A stretch of 64,000 bases of DNA, taken from an uncultured Pelagibacteraceae bacterium (lineage in GTDB: Bacteria > Pseudomonadota > Alphaproteobacteria > Pelagibacterales > AG-422-B15). Position numbers and translations under genes: made by a program. Under the pieces are notes generated by a model. That model did no database searches. It was given only the letters and a program-made list of their open reading frames with translations, and was not told where the DNA came from. Shown in pieces: positions 44,533 to 55,531 of the stretch. How positions within the stretch are numbered: position 1 is the stretch's first letter; every line of letters begins with the position of its first letter. Location of the stretch: the NCBI GenBank assembly GCA_902613805.1, contig CACMIV010000001.1, positions 426,001 to 490,000 on the forward strand. The letters run 5' to 3'.

Positions 44533-46926
44533 ATGAATGAACCAAAAGATAACCAAAAAAAGAAAAAGACTTTAAGTTTAAAGTTAGGTTCTAAACCTGT
44601 TTTTGCACCAACAAGAAACATTGAAGCAGGAAAAACAGTCATTGTTGAAAAAAAAAGAATAAAAAGACCATCAGTGTCTGAAACGTCTGAGTTAAACATA
44701 AAGCAAGAAAAACAAAAAAACCTTGATTCAACTAATAAGAATAAAATAGTAGATGATAAAAAAGTAAAAAAATCGGGTATTTTACTCAAACCATTATCAA
44801 AAGATGAACAGAAAAAAATACTAAAAGCCGATAATAAAAAAGATAAGAGTGAGGCTATTGAAAAAATAAGATCTGAAAATTTTAAAGATCATCATCAAAC
44901 CAAAGATGATGATAAAATTAATAAAGATATTCGCTTTGAAAACAAAGATAATAAAAGGGAAGTTGAAAAGAAGAAAGTCTCAACTGATAATGAATTTCAA
45001 GATAAAAGAAAAATACCAAACAACTTTGGGCGCAAGAAAGTAAGAGAGAGAAAAGTTACAATAGTTACGGCTTTAAATGATAATGATGAACGGACAAGAA
45101 GCCTTGCTGCATATAAGAGAGCTAAACAAAAAACAAAAAAATCTCAATTAGACTCAGAACCAGCAAAAAAAGTCGTGAGAGATGTTTATATTCCTGAGTT
45201 TATTACTGTAAAAGAGTTGGCTAATAGAATGACAGAAAAGTCTGGTGATTTAATAAAATCGCTTATGAAAATGGGAATGATGGCTACTATAAACGAAACT
45301 ATCGATGCTGATACAGCTGAACTTTTGGTTACCGAGTTTGGGCATAACTTCAAACGTGAAAATATTGAAGAGATTGAAAAAGACTTGATTTCAAAAGATA
45401 TAAAAGCAAAAAAAAACCAGGTTCGATCACCTATTGTAACAATTATGGGTCATGTAGATCATGGAAAAACCTCTCTTCTTGATAAAATAAGAAACTCAAA
45501 CGTTGTTTCAGGAGAAAGTGGCGGTATTACTCAACATATAGGAGCATACGAAGTCCAACACAATAGCAAAAATATTACTTTTATTGATACTCCAGGACAT
45601 GCAGCATTTACAGAAATGCGTGCAAGAGGTGCCAATGTAACAGATATTGTGGTTTTAATTGTTGCCGCTGATGATGGTGTCATGCCTCAAACTAAGGAGG
45701 CTATATCACATGCAAAATCCGCTAAGGTGCCTATAATAGTCGCAATTAATAAATGTGACAAACCTGAGTCAAACCCACAAAAGATTCGCGAACAGCTCTT
45801 ATCAGAAGACTTAATTGTTGAGGAATTTTCTGGAGATATTCAAACAGTTGAAGTATCCGCCGAAACAGGTAGCAACATTGATAAATTGCTAGATGCTATT
45901 GTTTTACAGGCTGAGCTATCAGAATTAAAAACAAATAATGAAACATTCGCAGAAGCAACTGTGATTGAAGCTAATGTTGATAAGGGAAGAGGTCCACTCT
46001 GTAATATAATTGTCACTAATGGAAAATTAAAAGTAGGGGATATAGCTGTAGCTGGAAGTGAATATGGAAAGGTAAGAGCTATACTGAATGACAAAGGTCA
46101 AAATTTAATGGAAGCAGTTTCATCTATGCCGGTACAGGTATTAGGCCTTAATGAACCTCCTGAAGCAGGAGATAGTTTTGTGACAGTTGAAAGTGACGAA
46201 AAAGCAAGAGAGTTATGTGAAATCAGAAGTCAAATTAAAAAAAATAAAATCTTACCAAAAAAAATAAAAAATATAGATAATGAATTAGCCTTCGGTTCCC
46301 TTGAAAATAATAAAGAAATATTGGAGGTTGTAATTAAGGCTGACACACGTGGCTCCTCAGAAGCTATAATTCATCAATTAGAAAATATAAAAAGTGAGAA
46401 AATAGTTATTAAGGTCATTCACTCAGGGGTAGGGTTTATAAATGAAAGTGATATAGCACTTGCCTTGGCATCAAATGCATTGTTGCTATCATTTAACACT
46501 TCAACAACAAAAGAGGCTAAAACTAAAGCCAAACTTAATAATATTGTCATTCAGAACTTTAATATAATTTATGAGCTAATTGAATTCGTATCAGACTTTG
46601 CGAGCGGCAAGTTAAAGCCAACCATTAAAGAAAATTTCATTGGAAAAGCAGAGGTATTACAAATTTTCAAAGTATCAAAAATCGGTGCAATTGCTGGTTG
46701 TAGGGTAATAGAGGGCTCGGTAAGTAAAACGGCAAAGGTTAAAGTTACAAGAAATGAAAAAACTATTTATGATGGTGATATTCTTAGCCTTAAAAGAGAA
46801 AAAAATGAAGCCAGTGAAGTAAAGTCAGGAACTGAATGTGGAATTAGTATAAAAGAATTCAACGACTTTGAGGTAGGTGATTTCATTGAGGCTTTTAGTA
46901 TTGAAGAAATTGCACAATCCTTGTGA
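44533..46926 (+). CDS. infB: Translation initiation factor IF-2
   Basis: IF-2 is the GTPase that delivers initiator tRNA to the ribosome. It has 797 residues from the chosen ATG. A Lys-rich, variable N-terminal region (1-220) precedes the IF2_N domain ([17 protein letters not shown]). The G domain begins [12 protein letters not shown], with DTPGHAAF and NKCDKP, followed by domains II-IV. A TTG two codons upstream (44527) is less likely because AGG at 44521-44523 spaces well to the ATG. The stop overlaps rbfA (GTGA). Confidence 0.98.
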   Translation: MNEPKDNQKKKKTLSLKLGSKPVFAPTRNIEAGKTVIVEKKRIKRPSVSETSELNIKQEKQKNLDSTNKNKIVDDKKVKKSGILLKPLSKDEQKKILKADNKKDKSEAIEKIRSENFKDHHQTKDDDKINKDIRFENKDNKREVEKKKVSTDNEFQDKRKIPNNFGRKKVRERKVTIVTALNDNDERTRSLAAYKRAKQKTKKSQLDSEPAKKVVRDVYIPEFITVKELANRMTEKSGDLIKSLMKMGMMATINETIDADTAELLVTEFGHNFKRENIEEIEKDLISKDIKAKKNQVRSPIVTIMGHVDHGKTSLLDKIRNSNVVSGESGGITQHIGAYEVQHNSKNITFIDTPGHAAFTEMRARGANVTDIVVLIVAADDGVMPQTKEAISHAKSAKVPIIVAINKCDKPESNPQKIREQLLSEDLIVEEFSGDIQTVEVSAETGSNIDKLLDAIVLQAELSELKTNNETFAEATVIEANVDKGRGPLCNIIVTNGKLKVGDIAVAGSEYGKVRAILNDKGQNLMEAVSSMPVQVLGLNEPPEAGDSFVTVESDEKARELCEIRSQIKKNKILPKKIKNIDNELAFGSLENNKEILEVVIKADTRGSSEAIIHQLENIKSEKIVIKVIHSGVGFINESDIALALASNALLLSFNTSTTKEAKTKAKLNNIVIQNFNIIYELIEFVSDFASGKLKPTIKENFIGKAEVLQIFKVSKIGAIAGCRVIEGSVSKTAKVKVTRNEKTIYDGDILSLKREKNEASEVKSGTECGISIKEFNDFEVGDFIEAFSIEEIAQSL

Positions 46927-47312
46927 TCTTAAAAAGAAAAACTAAAAAAACAAGTAGATCTTATAAGGTTTCTGAAATAATTAGAAAGGCTGTAAGTGAA
47001 GTTTTGGTTAGAAATGAAATGCCACTTGATATACCCTTCAAGTTTCCGCTAAGTGTAGTCAAAGTTGAAATGAATGCTGATTTAAAAATTGCATATATCT
47101 ATGTAATTACCCATGAAAAAATTGAAGAAGATGAAATTTTATTCAAGTTAAAATCCTGCAAGCATTATCTTGCAAAAGAAGTAACTAGTCTGATAAATAT
47201 TAAGTTCTCTCCTAAACTCGTTTTTAGAAATGATAGAAGCATAAATGAAATTAGCAAAATTGAAAAAGTACTTAAAAAAGAAAAAGTCTTAAATGATTTA
47301 AATAAAGATTAA
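46923..47312 (+). CDS. rbfA: Ribosome-binding factor A
   Basis: RbfA is a KH-like factor for 30S maturation that acts on the 16S 5' helix. The 129 residues include the family start RSYKVSEIIRKAVSEVL, then LSVVKVEMNADLKIAYIYV and the C-terminal SPKLVFRNDRSINEI. It starts with GTG inside the infB stop region, implying translational coupling. truB follows after 2 bases. Confidence 0.93.
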   Translation: MILKRKTKKTSRSYKVSEIIRKAVSEVLVRNEMPLDIPFKFPLSVVKVEMNADLKIAYIYVITHEKIEEDEILFKLKSCKHYLAKEVTSLINIKFSPKLVFRNDRSINEISKIEKVLKKEKVLNDLNKD

Positions 47313-47314
47313 AA

Positions 47315-48187
47315 ATGAATGGCTGGATATTCATAGATAAATCAAAAAATATTACTTCATTTAAAGTAATACAAAGACTAAAAAATATTTTAAAAGTTAA
47401 GAAAATTGGACACGCAGGTACTTTAGATCCTTTTGCGACTGGAATACTTGCCGTCGCTGTTGGAGAGGCAACAAAGAGCATTCGTTTCTTTAAACAAAAT
47501 AGAGTATATGTTTTTAATGTTTTTTTTGGAGAGTCGAAAGATACTGACGATATAACAGGTAAAACGGTCAACAAATCAAATACTATTCCAACTGTGAAAG
47601 AAGTAAATCACTGTCTATCTAATTTCATAGGCAAGCATGCTCAAGTGCCACCTAAATATTCTGCAGTTAAAATTAATGGCAGAAGAGCCTATAAACTAGC
47701 AAGAAAAAATGAAAAATTTACAATTCAAGCTAAAGATATATTTATTAAGAGTTTGAAATGTACAGGAATTAAAAACAAAAAAGAATATTCCTTTATTATG
47801 GAATGTTCTTCTGGAACTTATGTTAGGTCAATAGCAAGAGATATGGGTAAAATTCTGGGAACATATGCTTATGTCTCCGAGTTAAGAAGAGTAAAAATAG
47901 GTAAAATTGAAGAAAAAGATATTATTTTACTAGATAAATTTGAAGAATTAGTACATATTGGCGAACATTTTGAGGTAATGCATTCAATTCGAGATGTACT
48001 GGACGACATCCAAGCGGTACAAATCGATCAGGAATTAAGCGATAAATTTCGAAATGGTCTTGGCTTTGAATACTTTAGTGAGAAATCTGATAATGATTAT
48101 TTACTAATTGAAACAAAGAAAAAGTTTGTTGGTATTGGTAAGGCTGTAGAAGGTAAAATAAAACCTGTAAGGGTGTTTAACTTATAA
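47315..48187 (+). CDS. truB: tRNA pseudouridine-55 synthase
   Basis: TruB makes pseudouridine 55 in the T-loop of tRNAs. The catalytic Asp is in GHAGTLDPFATGILAVAVG (about 34-52). VPPKYSAVKINGRRAYKLAR and the late SGTYVRSIARDMG are family motifs. The length is 290. It sits in the standard infB-rbfA-truB-rpsO-pnp order. Confidence 0.97.
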   Translation: MNGWIFIDKSKNITSFKVIQRLKNILKVKKIGHAGTLDPFATGILAVAVGEATKSIRFFKQNRVYVFNVFFGESKDTDDITGKTVNKSNTIPTVKEVNHCLSNFIGKHAQVPPKYSAVKINGRRAYKLARKNEKFTIQAKDIFIKSLKCTGIKNKKEYSFIMECSSGTYVRSIARDMGKILGTYAYVSELRRVKIGKIEEKDIILLDKFEELVHIGEHFEVMHSIRDVLDDIQAVQIDQELSDKFRNGLGFEYFSEKSDNDYLLIETKKKFVGIGKAVEGKIKPVRVFNL

Positions 48188-48199
48188 AGAGGAATTGAG

Positions 48200-48469
48200 A
48201 TGTCGATAAACAGAGAAAACAAGACTAAAATAATTGATGACTATGCGAGATCTGAAAAAGATACAGGTTCTCCAGAAGTCCAAATAGCAATACTTAGTGA
48301 GAGAATATCAAATCTTACTGAGCATTTTCAGTCTCATAAAAAAGATAACCATTCAAGAACTGGCCTTATGCGATTGATAAATCAAAGAAGAAGTTTACTA
48401 GCCTACTTAAAGAAAAAAAACAAAGCTACTTATGAAAAATTAATAGATAAACTCGGTATTAGAAAATAA
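48200..48469 (+). CDS. rpsO: 30S ribosomal protein S15
   Basis: S15 is an early-binding 30S protein of 89 residues. The motif [22 protein letters not shown] and the C-terminal [19 protein letters not shown] are diagnostic. GAGGA ahead of the ATG gives a good ribosome binding site. It precedes pnp, whose product degrades the rpsO mRNA in E. coli. Confidence 0.98.
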   Translation: MSINRENKTKIIDDYARSEKDTGSPEVQIAILSERISNLTEHFQSHKKDNHSRTGLMRLINQRRSLLAYLKKKNKATYEKLIDKLGIRK

Positions 48470-48507
48470 AGCAATGATAATTAAAAATTTTAGAGGAATG
48501 AAAAAAT

Positions 48508-50577
48508 ATGACAAAAGTGATTTCAAGAGAAATGAATTGGGGAGAACAAACATTAAAAATAGAGACAGGAAAGGTAGCAAAACAAGCAACAGCATCAACT
48601 ATAGTTAGCTATGGTGATACAGTTATAATGGCAAATGTTGTAGCGGCTAAAACAGCTAAACCTGATATTGATTTCTTTCCTCTCACAGTAAGCTATCAAG
48701 AAAAATTTTATGCAGCAGGTAAAATTCCTGGTGGTTTTTTTAAGCGTGAGGGCAGACCCACAGAATTTGAAACTTTAACATCTCGTTTAATTGACAGACC
48801 TATAAGGCCATTATTTCCTGAGGGATTTAAAAACGAAACTCAAGTAATATTAACGGTATTATCACACGATACTGAGACAAATCCAGACATAGTCGCATTG
48901 ATTGCCGCCTCTAGTGCTTTGACATTATCCGGTATACCGTTCATGGGACCAATTGGTGGATGTAGAGTTGGTTATGATGGAAAAGATTACATATTGAATC
49001 CAAAAATTAATGAAGAAACTCAATTAGACCTTGTGGTATCTGGAACTCAAGATGCAGTCTTGATGGTAGAGTCTGAGGCCAAAGAACTTTCCGAGGAAAT
49101 TATGTTGGCTGCGGTTAAATATGGACACGAGTCAATGCAAGAAGTTATTAAAATGATTATTAACCTTGCTGAGGAGTGTGCTAAAGATCCATGGGAATTT
49201 GAATATAATGTTAATGACGAATTGATGAATGAGCTAAAAAGAGAATATGAAGATCAAATCAAAAATAGTTATTCAATTGTTAATAAAATTGAAAGACAAA
49301 ATTCTTTAGGTGAAATTAAATCTAAGTTAGAAGAAAAATATGCTGATGTTGAAGATCAGAATATTAATGAAGTAATGTCATATTTTAAAAAAATTGAAAA
49401 AGATGTTGTTAGGTCTCAAATTTTAAAGGAAAAATCCAGAATCGATGGACGTAAGCTTGATGAGGTAAGAAATATTTCTTCAGAAGTCTCATGGTTGCCA
49501 AGAACACATGGATCATCTTTATTTACTAGAGGCGAAACACAGGCAATTGTTGTGGCAACTCTTGGATTTGGGGAAGATGAGCAAAGAATTGAGGCGCTCC
49601 AGGGTTCTTATAAAGAAAATTTCATGCTTCATTATAACTTCCCCCCATATTCTGTCGGAGAGGTTGGAAGAATGGGCTCAGCAGGTAGAAGGGAAATTGG
49701 TCATGGTAAATTAGCATGGAGAGCCCTTAAAGCTGTGTTGCCTAATAAAGAAGATTTTGATTATACAATCCGTATAGTATCAGATATTACAGAGTCAAAT
49801 GGTTCGTCCTCCATGGCTACCGTTTGTGGATCATCACTTGCCCTAATGGATGCTGGTGTTCCGATTAAAAACTCTGTATCAGGTATCGCAATGGGTTTAA
49901 TTAAAGAAGGTGATGACTTTGCTGTGTTATCAGACATTTTAGGAGACGAAGATCATTTAGGCGATATGGATTTTAAGGTTGCAGGTACAAAAGACGGAGT
50001 AACATCATTGCAGATGGATATTAAAATTACGGGTATTACATATCAGATTATGGAAAAAGCTCTTGATCAAGCTAAAGGTGGAAGAGAATATATTTTAAAT
50101 GAAATGAATAAAGCAATAGATTCTCCAAGAACTGAGCTTGGACCTTACACGCCAAGAGTTGAAATGATGAAAGTCAAAAGAGACAATATAGGTGAAATCA
50201 TTGGAAAGGGTGGTGCAACTATAAAAGATATAATTGAAAAATCTGGAGCAAGAATAGATATTAGTGATAGTGGCAATGTAAAAATAGCCGGAACCAATAA
50301 TGAGTCAATTCAGGCTGCAATTGAATTAATAAACTCAATTATTGAAGAGCCAGAAGTTGGTCAGGTTTATGAAGGCAAGGTTGTTAAAATTATGGAATTT
50401 GGGGCATTTGTTAATTTCTTTGGAAAAAGAGACGGGCTTGTTCATATTTCACAATTATCTGAAGAAAGAGTTGATAAAGTTACTGACGTTGTAAGTGAAG
50501 GTGATATAGTAAAAGTCAAAGTAATCGGTTTTGATAAAGGCAAGGTTAAATTATCAATAAAGGATGCTGAAATCTAA
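48508..50577 (+). CDS. pnp: Polyribonucleotide nucleotidyltransferase (PNPase)
   Basis: PNPase is a phosphorolytic 3'-5' exoribonuclease of the RNA degradosome. The 689 residues hold two RNase PH domains (about 1-210 and 310-540; [22 protein letters not shown] and [17 protein letters not shown]), a KH domain ([18 protein letters not shown]) and a C-terminal S1 domain ([20 protein letters not shown]). GAGGA at about 10 bases before the ATG serves as the ribosome binding site. purF follows after 15 bases. Confidence 0.98.
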   Translation: MTKVISREMNWGEQTLKIETGKVAKQATASTIVSYGDTVIMANVVAAKTAKPDIDFFPLTVSYQEKFYAAGKIPGGFFKREGRPTEFETLTSRLIDRPIRPLFPEGFKNETQVILTVLSHDTETNPDIVALIAASSALTLSGIPFMGPIGGCRVGYDGKDYILNPKINEETQLDLVVSGTQDAVLMVESEAKELSEEIMLAAVKYGHESMQEVIKMIINLAEECAKDPWEFEYNVNDELMNELKREYEDQIKNSYSIVNKIERQNSLGEIKSKLEEKYADVEDQNINEVMSYFKKIEKDVVRSQILKEKSRIDGRKLDEVRNISSEVSWLPRTHGSSLFTRGETQAIVVATLGFGEDEQRIEALQGSYKENFMLHYNFPPYSVGEVGRMGSAGRREIGHGKLAWRALKAVLPNKEDFDYTIRIVSDITESNGSSSMATVCGSSLALMDAGVPIKNSVSGIAMGLIKEGDDFAVLSDILGDEDHLGDMDFKVAGTKDGVTSLQMDIKITGITYQIMEKALDQAKGGREYILNEMNKAIDSPRTELGPYTPRVEMMKVKRDNIGEIIGKGGATIKDIIEKSGARIDISDSGNVKIAGTNNESIQAAIELINSIIEEPEVGQVYEGKVVKIMEFGAFVNFFGKRDGLVHISQLSEERVDKVTDVVSEGDIVKVKVIGFDKGKVKLSIKDAEI

Positions 50578-50592
50578 ACAAAGGTTTCATTA

Positions 50593-52044
50593 ATGGAATG
50601 CATTAATACTTCAGAAGATAAACTTCATGAAGAATGTGGTGTATTTGGTATATTTGGAAGTCCGGATGCTTCTACACTTACAGCCCTAGGATTACATGCT
50701 CTTCAACATCGTGGTCAAGAAGGAGCTGGAATTGTTTCATTTGATGGAGAAAAGTTTCATGGCGTTAGAAGGCCAGGACTTGTTGGAGATCACTTTAATA
50801 AACAAGAAGTAATAAATAGACTGCAAGGCAGTAATGCAATAGGTCATGTGCGATATTCTACAACTGGTGACTCAATTTTAAAAAATATTCAGCCGTTGTA
50901 TGCCGATTTAATGTCAGGTGGCTTTGCTTGTGCACATAATGGAAATCTTACAAATGCTGCAGCTTTAAGAGAGAAACTTGTTAGTCGAGGATCAATTTTT
51001 CAATCTACATCTGATACTGAGACAATTTTACAATTAGTGGCACAGTCTGAGAGAAAACAAGTAGTAGATAAATTAATAGATGCTCTATTTCAAATTCATG
51101 GAGCATATTCACTAGTTATTCTTACAAACAAGAAACTTATCGGTGTAAGAGATCCCTATGGAATAAGACCTTTAGTTCTTGGCGACCTAAATGGAGCCCC
51201 AGTTTTAGCATCAGAAACGTGCGCTCTCGATATAATTGGTGCAAAATTTGTGAGAGAAATTGAAAATGGAGAAATAATAATAATTTCAGAAAAAGGAATG
51301 GAAAGTGTAAAACCTTTCCCAATAGTTCCTGAAAGACCATGTATCTTTGAGAGAATTTATTTTTCTCGGCCCGACAGTATGTTGGGAGGTAACACAGTTT
51401 ATTCATATAGAAAAAATCTTGGAATAGAATTAGCTAAAGAACATCATGTTGACGCAGACACGGTTGTACCTGTTCCTGACTCAGGAGTTCCAGCTGCTCT
51501 TGGTTATGCGCAGCAGTCAAGTATGCCGTTTGAACTTGGCATAATAAGAAATCATTATGTTGGAAGAACATTTATTGAACCATCTCAAAGTATTAGACAA
51601 TTTGGTGTAAAACTTAAACATAACTCAAATGTATCTTTCATTAAAAATAAGAAAATTATCTTAATCGATGACTCTATTGTGAGAGGAACAACAGCTAAAA
51701 AAATTATTAAAATGATTTATGACGCAGGTGCAAAAGAAGTACATTTGGGCATAGCATGTCCTCCAATAAAACATCCTGATTTTTATGGTATAGATACTCC
51801 AGACTATAGTGAACTTATCGCGGCAAAAAAAAGTATTGAAGAGATTAATAAGGCTATTGGATCTAAATCATTATTTTTCTTATCATTAGAAGGTACCTAT
51901 CGATCCATGGGTTATGAACATAGAAACTCTGATCAACCTCAATTTACTGATCATTGTTTTACAGGTGAGTATCCTACAAGTTTGATTGATCGAGAAAAAG
52001 GCAATATTTCAAAACAGTTTTCTCTTTTAACAGAAAAAAATTAA
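50593..52044 (+). CDS. purF: Amidophosphoribosyltransferase
   Basis: PurF catalyses the first committed step of purine synthesis, PRPP plus glutamine to phosphoribosylamine. The short propeptide (1-14) precedes the glutaminase nucleophile Cys15 (LHEECGVFGIFG). The PRPP-binding motif IILIDDSIVRGTTAKKI is in the C-terminal phosphoribosyltransferase half. The length is 483. Placement after pnp, rather than near cvpA/radA as in many relatives, is notable. The stop shares TTAA with convergent fabI. Confidence 0.97.
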   Translation: MECINTSEDKLHEECGVFGIFGSPDASTLTALGLHALQHRGQEGAGIVSFDGEKFHGVRRPGLVGDHFNKQEVINRLQGSNAIGHVRYSTTGDSILKNIQPLYADLMSGGFACAHNGNLTNAAALREKLVSRGSIFQSTSDTETILQLVAQSERKQVVDKLIDALFQIHGAYSLVILTNKKLIGVRDPYGIRPLVLGDLNGAPVLASETCALDIIGAKFVREIENGEIIIISEKGMESVKPFPIVPERPCIFERIYFSRPDSMLGGNTVYSYRKNLGIELAKEHHVDADTVVPVPDSGVPAALGYAQQSSMPFELGIIRNHYVGRTFIEPSQSIRQFGVKLKHNSNVSFIKNKKIILIDDSIVRGTTAKKIIKMIYDAGAKEVHLGIACPPIKHPDFYGIDTPDYSELIAAKKSIEEINKAIGSKSLFFLSLEGTYRSMGYEHRNSDQPQFTDHCFTGEYPTSLIDREKGNISKQFSLLTEKN

Positions 52045-52820
52045 ATTTCTTTAGGAACGCCTACAATATTATAGCCGCAATCGACGTAATGTGTTTCACC
52101 AGTAACACCGGAAGATAAATCACTTAACAAATATAGACCTGATTTTCCTACATCCTCTAAATCAATATTTCTATTCATTAAAGAATTTTTCTCAGACCAC
52201 TTCATCATGTCTTTACCACCTGAAATACCGGCCATAGCAAGTGTTTTCATAGGTCCAGCAGATAATGCATTTACTCTAATATTTGAAGGACCTAAATCAG
52301 CCGCTAAATATCTCACACTCGACTCAAGTGCCGCTTTAGCAACACCCATTACGTTGTAGTTCCGAATATATTTTTGAGATCCATCATAAGTAAGTGTTAG
52401 AAGTGAACCACCATTTTTCATTAGTTTTTCAGCTTCGTGTGCTACCTCCGTAAAAGAAAAACATGAAATAAGCATAGTATTTGAAAAGTTATTGCGTGAT
52501 GTATTCAAATATTTTCCTTTTAATTCTTCTTTTTCAGAAAATGCTATTGAATGTAATACAAAGTCAATTTCACCCCAATGATTTCCAATTTCATCAAATG
52601 ATTTTTTTACTGATCCTTCTTTTAATACATCACACTCGATCAAAAAATTGCTTTTAATTGAGTTTGCTAAAGGCTTCACCCTTCGATGTAAAGACTCTCC
52701 TTGATAAGTAAAACAAAGCTCAGCACCTTCATCAGATAATTTTTTGGAAATTCCCCAAGCAATAGAATGATCATTAGCAACACCCATAACCACCCCTTTT
52801 TTTCCATGCAGTAAACTCAT
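52041..52820 (-). CDS. fabI: Enoyl-[acyl-carrier-protein] reductase (NADH)
   Basis: FabI reduces the enoyl-ACP double bond in the last step of each fatty-acid cycle. The 259-residue SDR has the FabI-type cofactor start [12 protein letters not shown], a conserved Tyr145 (LTYDGS) and the catalytic Tyr155-x6-Lys162 pair. It is the third gene of fabA-fabB-fabI, overlapping fabB by four bases. This is the standard alphaproteobacterial operon next to irr. Confidence 0.96.
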   Translation of the reverse strand: MSLLHGKKGVVMGVANDHSIAWGISKKLSDEGAELCFTYQGESLHRRVKPLANSIKSNFLIECDVLKEGSVKKSFDEIGNHWGEIDFVLHSIAFSEKEELKGKYLNTSRNNFSNTMLISCFSFTEVAHEAEKLMKNGGSLLTLTYDGSQKYIRNYNVMGVAKAALESSVRYLAADLGPSNIRVNALSAGPMKTLAMAGISGGKDMMKWSEKNSLMNRNIDLEDVGKSGLYLLSDLSSGVTGETHYVDCGYNIVGVPKEI

Positions 52821-54028
52821 TCTTCAAACCTCTTAAATACTAATGATGCATTTGTACCGCCAAATCCAAAGCTATTACTCATTGCAGTATCAATTTTTTC
52901 ATCATGACGTGAAGTAAGAATATTCATTCCAATTGCTTCTTCATCCAACTCCTCAATATTAGCAGATTCTGAAACAAAATTATTATTCATCATTAATAAA
53001 GTGTAAATTGACTCGTGAACACCTGCTGCGCCTAAGGAATGTCCACTCAAAGATTTTGTAGAACTGATAAGAGGCAAATCATCTTTAAATACTTTTTTTA
53101 TTGCTTTTAATTCAGCAATATCACCTACAGGTGTTGATGTTCCATGAGCATTAATGTAATCAATTTTTTCAATATCTTTTTTTGCCATGATCATGCACCT
53201 TTCAGCACCTTCTCCTGATGGTTGAACCATGTCATGACCATCTGATGTAGCTCCATAACCGACTATTTCAGCGTATATCTTAGCATTTCTCTTTACCGCT
53301 GTTTCTAAATCTTCCAAAACGACTACCCCACCTCCGCCGGCAATAACAAAACCATCACGATGTTTATCAAAAGCCCTTGAAGATTTTGAGGGTTGATCAT
53401 TATATTTTGAGGATAAAGCAGGCATTGCATCAAAGAGTGCTGACAAAGTCCAATCTAATTCCTCACCACCCCCAGCAAATATACGATCCTGTTTTCCCAT
53501 TTGTATAATTTCAAAAGCATTACCTATACAATGAGCACTAGTAGAGCATGCTGAACTTATTGAATAATTTATGCCTTTAATTTTAAAATAAGTTGATAAA
53601 GTTGCAGAGTTGGTGCTGCACATGACTTTTGGAACACTTGTAGGACCAATTTTTTTTGGACCTTTTTCTCGAGTGATGTCAAACGCTCTCAGTAAGCTTT
53701 TGGTAGATGGTCCACCCGATCCCATAATTAAACCTGTCATATTATTCGATATTTCATCTTCATTAAGTCCGGAGTCCTCAATGGCCTCATTCATAGCAAT
53801 ATAATTATAGCTCGCTCCATCTCCCATAAATCTCAGAAACTTTCTTTCTATAGTCTCTTCTAAATTGAGATCTATTTGGCCACTCACCTGGCTTCTAAAA
53901 CCCATTTCTTTTTGTGATTGGTCAAAAGAAATACCGGACGAGGCATTGTATAATGATGATTTTACTTCATCCTTATTATTTCCAAGAGATGATACGATTC
54001 CAAGGCCTGTAATTACAACTCTTCTCAT
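52817..54028 (-). CDS. fabB: Beta-ketoacyl-ACP synthase I
   Basis: FabB elongates cis-3-decenoyl-ACP, a required step for unsaturated fatty acids. The 403 residues carry the catalytic Cys161 ([10 protein letters not shown]) and the two His of the triad in [12 protein letters not shown] and SGHSLGAAG. It ends [13 protein letters not shown]. Pairing with fabA identifies it as FabB rather than FabF. It overlaps fabA by a single base. Confidence 0.96.
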   Translation of the reverse strand: MRRVVITGLGIVSSLGNNKDEVKSSLYNASSGISFDQSQKEMGFRSQVSGQIDLNLEETIERKFLRFMGDGASYNYIAMNEAIEDSGLNEDEISNNMTGLIMGSGGPSTKSLLRAFDITREKGPKKIGPTSVPKVMCSTNSATLSTYFKIKGINYSISSACSTSAHCIGNAFEIIQMGKQDRIFAGGGEELDWTLSALFDAMPALSSKYNDQPSKSSRAFDKHRDGFVIAGGGGVVVLEDLETAVKRNAKIYAEIVGYGATSDGHDMVQPSGEGAERCMIMAKKDIEKIDYINAHGTSTPVGDIAELKAIKKVFKDDLPLISSTKSLSGHSLGAAGVHESIYTLLMMNNNFVSESANIEELDEEAIGMNILTSRHDEKIDTAMSNSFGFGGTNASLVFKRFEE

Positions 54029-54528
54029 TATTTAATTAGTCCTACCTTTAATCCTTCGGCAGAATATATTTGCTTACCATCTACTTCTACCACTCCATCG
54101 CCTACTCCTACAATAACACCTCTTTTTATTATTTTTTTCATTTCAATTTTATATTCAACCAATTTTGAGTCCTTTAAAATTTCACCACCAAACTTTACGT
54201 TTCCTGAACCTAGCGCCCTACCGCGTCCAGGTTCACCAATCCATCCCAAATAGAATCCAACTAATTGCCACATTGCATCCAAGCCTAGACATCCTGGCAT
54301 CACAGGATCCATTTCAAAATGACAATCAAAAAACCACAGGTCTGGTGTTACGTCTAATTGAGCAACAATTTCACCTTTGCCGAATTTACCACCACTATCA
54401 GTAATTTTTGTTATTCTATCAAACATTAACATTGGGGGAAGTGGAAGCCGTGCATTTCCAATTCCAAACATTGTGCCGTGAGCGCAATCTAAAAGATCTT
54501 CTTTTGTAAAGCTTGATTTTTTTTCCAC
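54028..54528 (-). CDS. fabA: 3-hydroxydecanoyl-ACP dehydratase/isomerase
   Basis: FabA dehydrates 3-hydroxydecanoyl-ACP and isomerises the product to the cis-3 form, introducing the double bond. The 166 residues contain [12 protein letters not shown], the [22 protein letters not shown] active-site region with catalytic His and Asp, and [11 protein letters not shown]. The start is GTG at 54528. The 91-base gap to divergent irr contains a perfect inverted repeat that may control one or both genes. Confidence 0.96.
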   Translation of the reverse strand: MEKKSSFTKEDLLDCAHGTMFGIGNARLPLPPMLMFDRITKITDSGGKFGKGEIVAQLDVTPDLWFFDCHFEMDPVMPGCLGLDAMWQLVGFYLGWIGEPGRGRALGSGNVKFGGEILKDSKLVEYKIEMKKIIKRGVIVGVGDGVVEVDGKQIYSAEGLKVGLIK

Positions 54529-54569
54529 AAAGTCTATCTATCTTATTGTTTTATATGAAGTTTGTAAGA

Positions 54570-54599
54570 TTAATGTATTATTATTGTAAAATACATTAA
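54570..54599. promoter_or_regulatory. Perfect 10-bp inverted repeat (candidate operator) between fabA and irr
   Basis: The left arm TTAATGTATT (54570-54579) and right arm AATACATTAA (54590-54599) are exact reverse complements separated by 10 bases. Half-site centres are therefore 20 bp apart, about two helical turns. The repeat covers the region where an irr -10 box would lie: TTGTAA at 54562-54567 is a possible -35 and TGTAAA at 54585-54590 a possible -10. It does not match the Irr control element. The cognate regulator is unknown. Confidence 0.6.
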
Positions 54600-54619
54600 A
54601 TTTTAATAAAAATAAATTT

Positions 54620-55012
54620 ATGAAAGATATCAAGCATTTTTTGAGACAAAACTCGCTAAGACCAACTAAGCAAAGAGTGATTATAGCTAATTACTTATTT
54701 GACGGTGTAAACAAGCATGTAACAGCTGAAACTTTATCAAATAAACTTTTGAAGATGAAAGCGGAAATATCTCTTGCAACAATTTATAATACCCTTCACG
54801 ACTTTTACGAAAAAGGTCTTTTAAAAAAATTAATGATTAATTCTGAACGTATTTATTTTGATACTAACACTGAGCATCATCACCACTTTTATTCTAAAAA
54901 GGATCAAAAATTGATTGATATTAATGTAGACATGAAAGTAAGTGGCCTCCCAAAGCCTCCAAAAAATAAAAAAATTAATAAGATAGAAGTTCTAGTTCAC
55001 TTAGATAATTAA
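54620..55012 (+). CDS. irr: Irr-type iron response regulator (Fur family)
   Basis: Irr is the haem-linked iron regulator of Alphaproteobacteria. The 130 residues align with Irr: RPTKQRVIIANYLF, the helix ISLATIYNTLHDFYEKGLLKKL and FDTNTEHHHHF, with a His cluster (86-89) implicated in haem binding. The N-terminal haem regulatory motif with Cys-Pro, seen in Bradyrhizobium, is absent and the protein has no Cys at all. Context (divergent from fabA-fabB-fabI, ahead of rubrerythrin) supports Irr over Fur. A likely Irr box lies just downstream, before rubrerythrin. Confidence 0.88.
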   Translation: MKDIKHFLRQNSLRPTKQRVIIANYLFDGVNKHVTAETLSNKLLKMKAEISLATIYNTLHDFYEKGLLKKLMINSERIYFDTNTEHHHHFYSKKDQKLIDINVDMKVSGLPKPPKNKKINKIEVLVHLDN

Positions 55013-55035
55013 TTGATAATAATTCTCAATATCAG

Positions 55036-55052
55036 TTTAGAACGATTCTAAT
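55036..55052 (+). promoter_or_regulatory. Irr control element (ICE box) upstream of rubrerythrin
   Basis: The 17-mer TTTAGAACGATTCTAAT matches the known Irr consensus TTTAGAAnnnTTCTAAA at all but the last position. It lies directly upstream of a TTGACT -35 box (55056). In Irr-regulated genes that placement would suit activation, whereas a site over the promoter would suit repression. The irr gene itself is the upstream neighbour. Confidence 0.82.
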
Positions 55053-55055
55053 GTA

Positions 55056-55083
55056 TTGACTTTTTTTAAATCAATTATATCTT
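55056..55083 (+). promoter_or_regulatory. Predicted promoter of rubrerythrin
   Basis: TTGACT (55056-55061) and TATCTT (55078-55083) are spaced by 16 bases. The start would lie near 55090. AAGGAG (55098-55103), 6 bases before the ATG, is one of the strongest ribosome binding sites in the window and suggests high expression. Confidence 0.45.
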
Positions 55084-55109
55084 TGTACTAACTTATTAAG
55101 GAGAGACAA

Positions 55110-55529
55110 ATGACTGAATTAAAAGATAGTAAAACTTTGGATAATCTAAAAGCAGCATTTGCAGGTGAGAGCCAAGCAAATAGAAGATATTTATACTTTG
55201 CACAAAAAGCAGATGTTGAAGGCCACAATGATGTAGCTGCTGTATTTAGATCAACTGCAGAAGGTGAAACAGGACACGCTCATGGACATTTAGAGTTTAT
55301 GGAAGAAGTAGGTGATCCTGCAACAGGAGAACCAATTGGTTCAACAGAGGATAATCTAAAAGCTGCTATAGCTGGAGAAACTCATGAGTATACAGATATG
55401 TATCCAGGCATGGCAAAGACTGCAAGAGAAGAGGGTTTTGACGAAATAGCTGATTGGTTCGAAACATTGGCTAAAGCTGAAAAGTCTCACGCAGGCAAAT
55501 TCCAAAAAACATTAGATTCAATCGATTAA
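55110..55529 (+). CDS. Rubrerythrin without rubredoxin domain
   Basis: This is a ferritin-like diiron protein of 139 residues, of the peroxide-reducing rubrerythrin type. Two helix pairs carry the diiron ligands: Glu20 ([10 protein letters not shown]), Glu53 and His56 (EGETGHAH), Glu90/Glu93 (AGETHEY) and Glu124/His127 (AKAEKSH). The C-terminal rubredoxin domain of classical rubrerythrin is missing, so electrons must come from another protein. The next gene encodes an Fe-S protein that could serve. Expression is probably controlled by Irr through the ICE box. Confidence 0.93.
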   Translation: MTELKDSKTLDNLKAAFAGESQANRRYLYFAQKADVEGHNDVAAVFRSTAEGETGHAHGHLEFMEEVGDPATGEPIGSTEDNLKAAIAGETHEYTDMYPGMAKTAREEGFDEIADWFETLAKAEKSHAGKFQKTLDSID

Positions 55530-55531
55530 TT

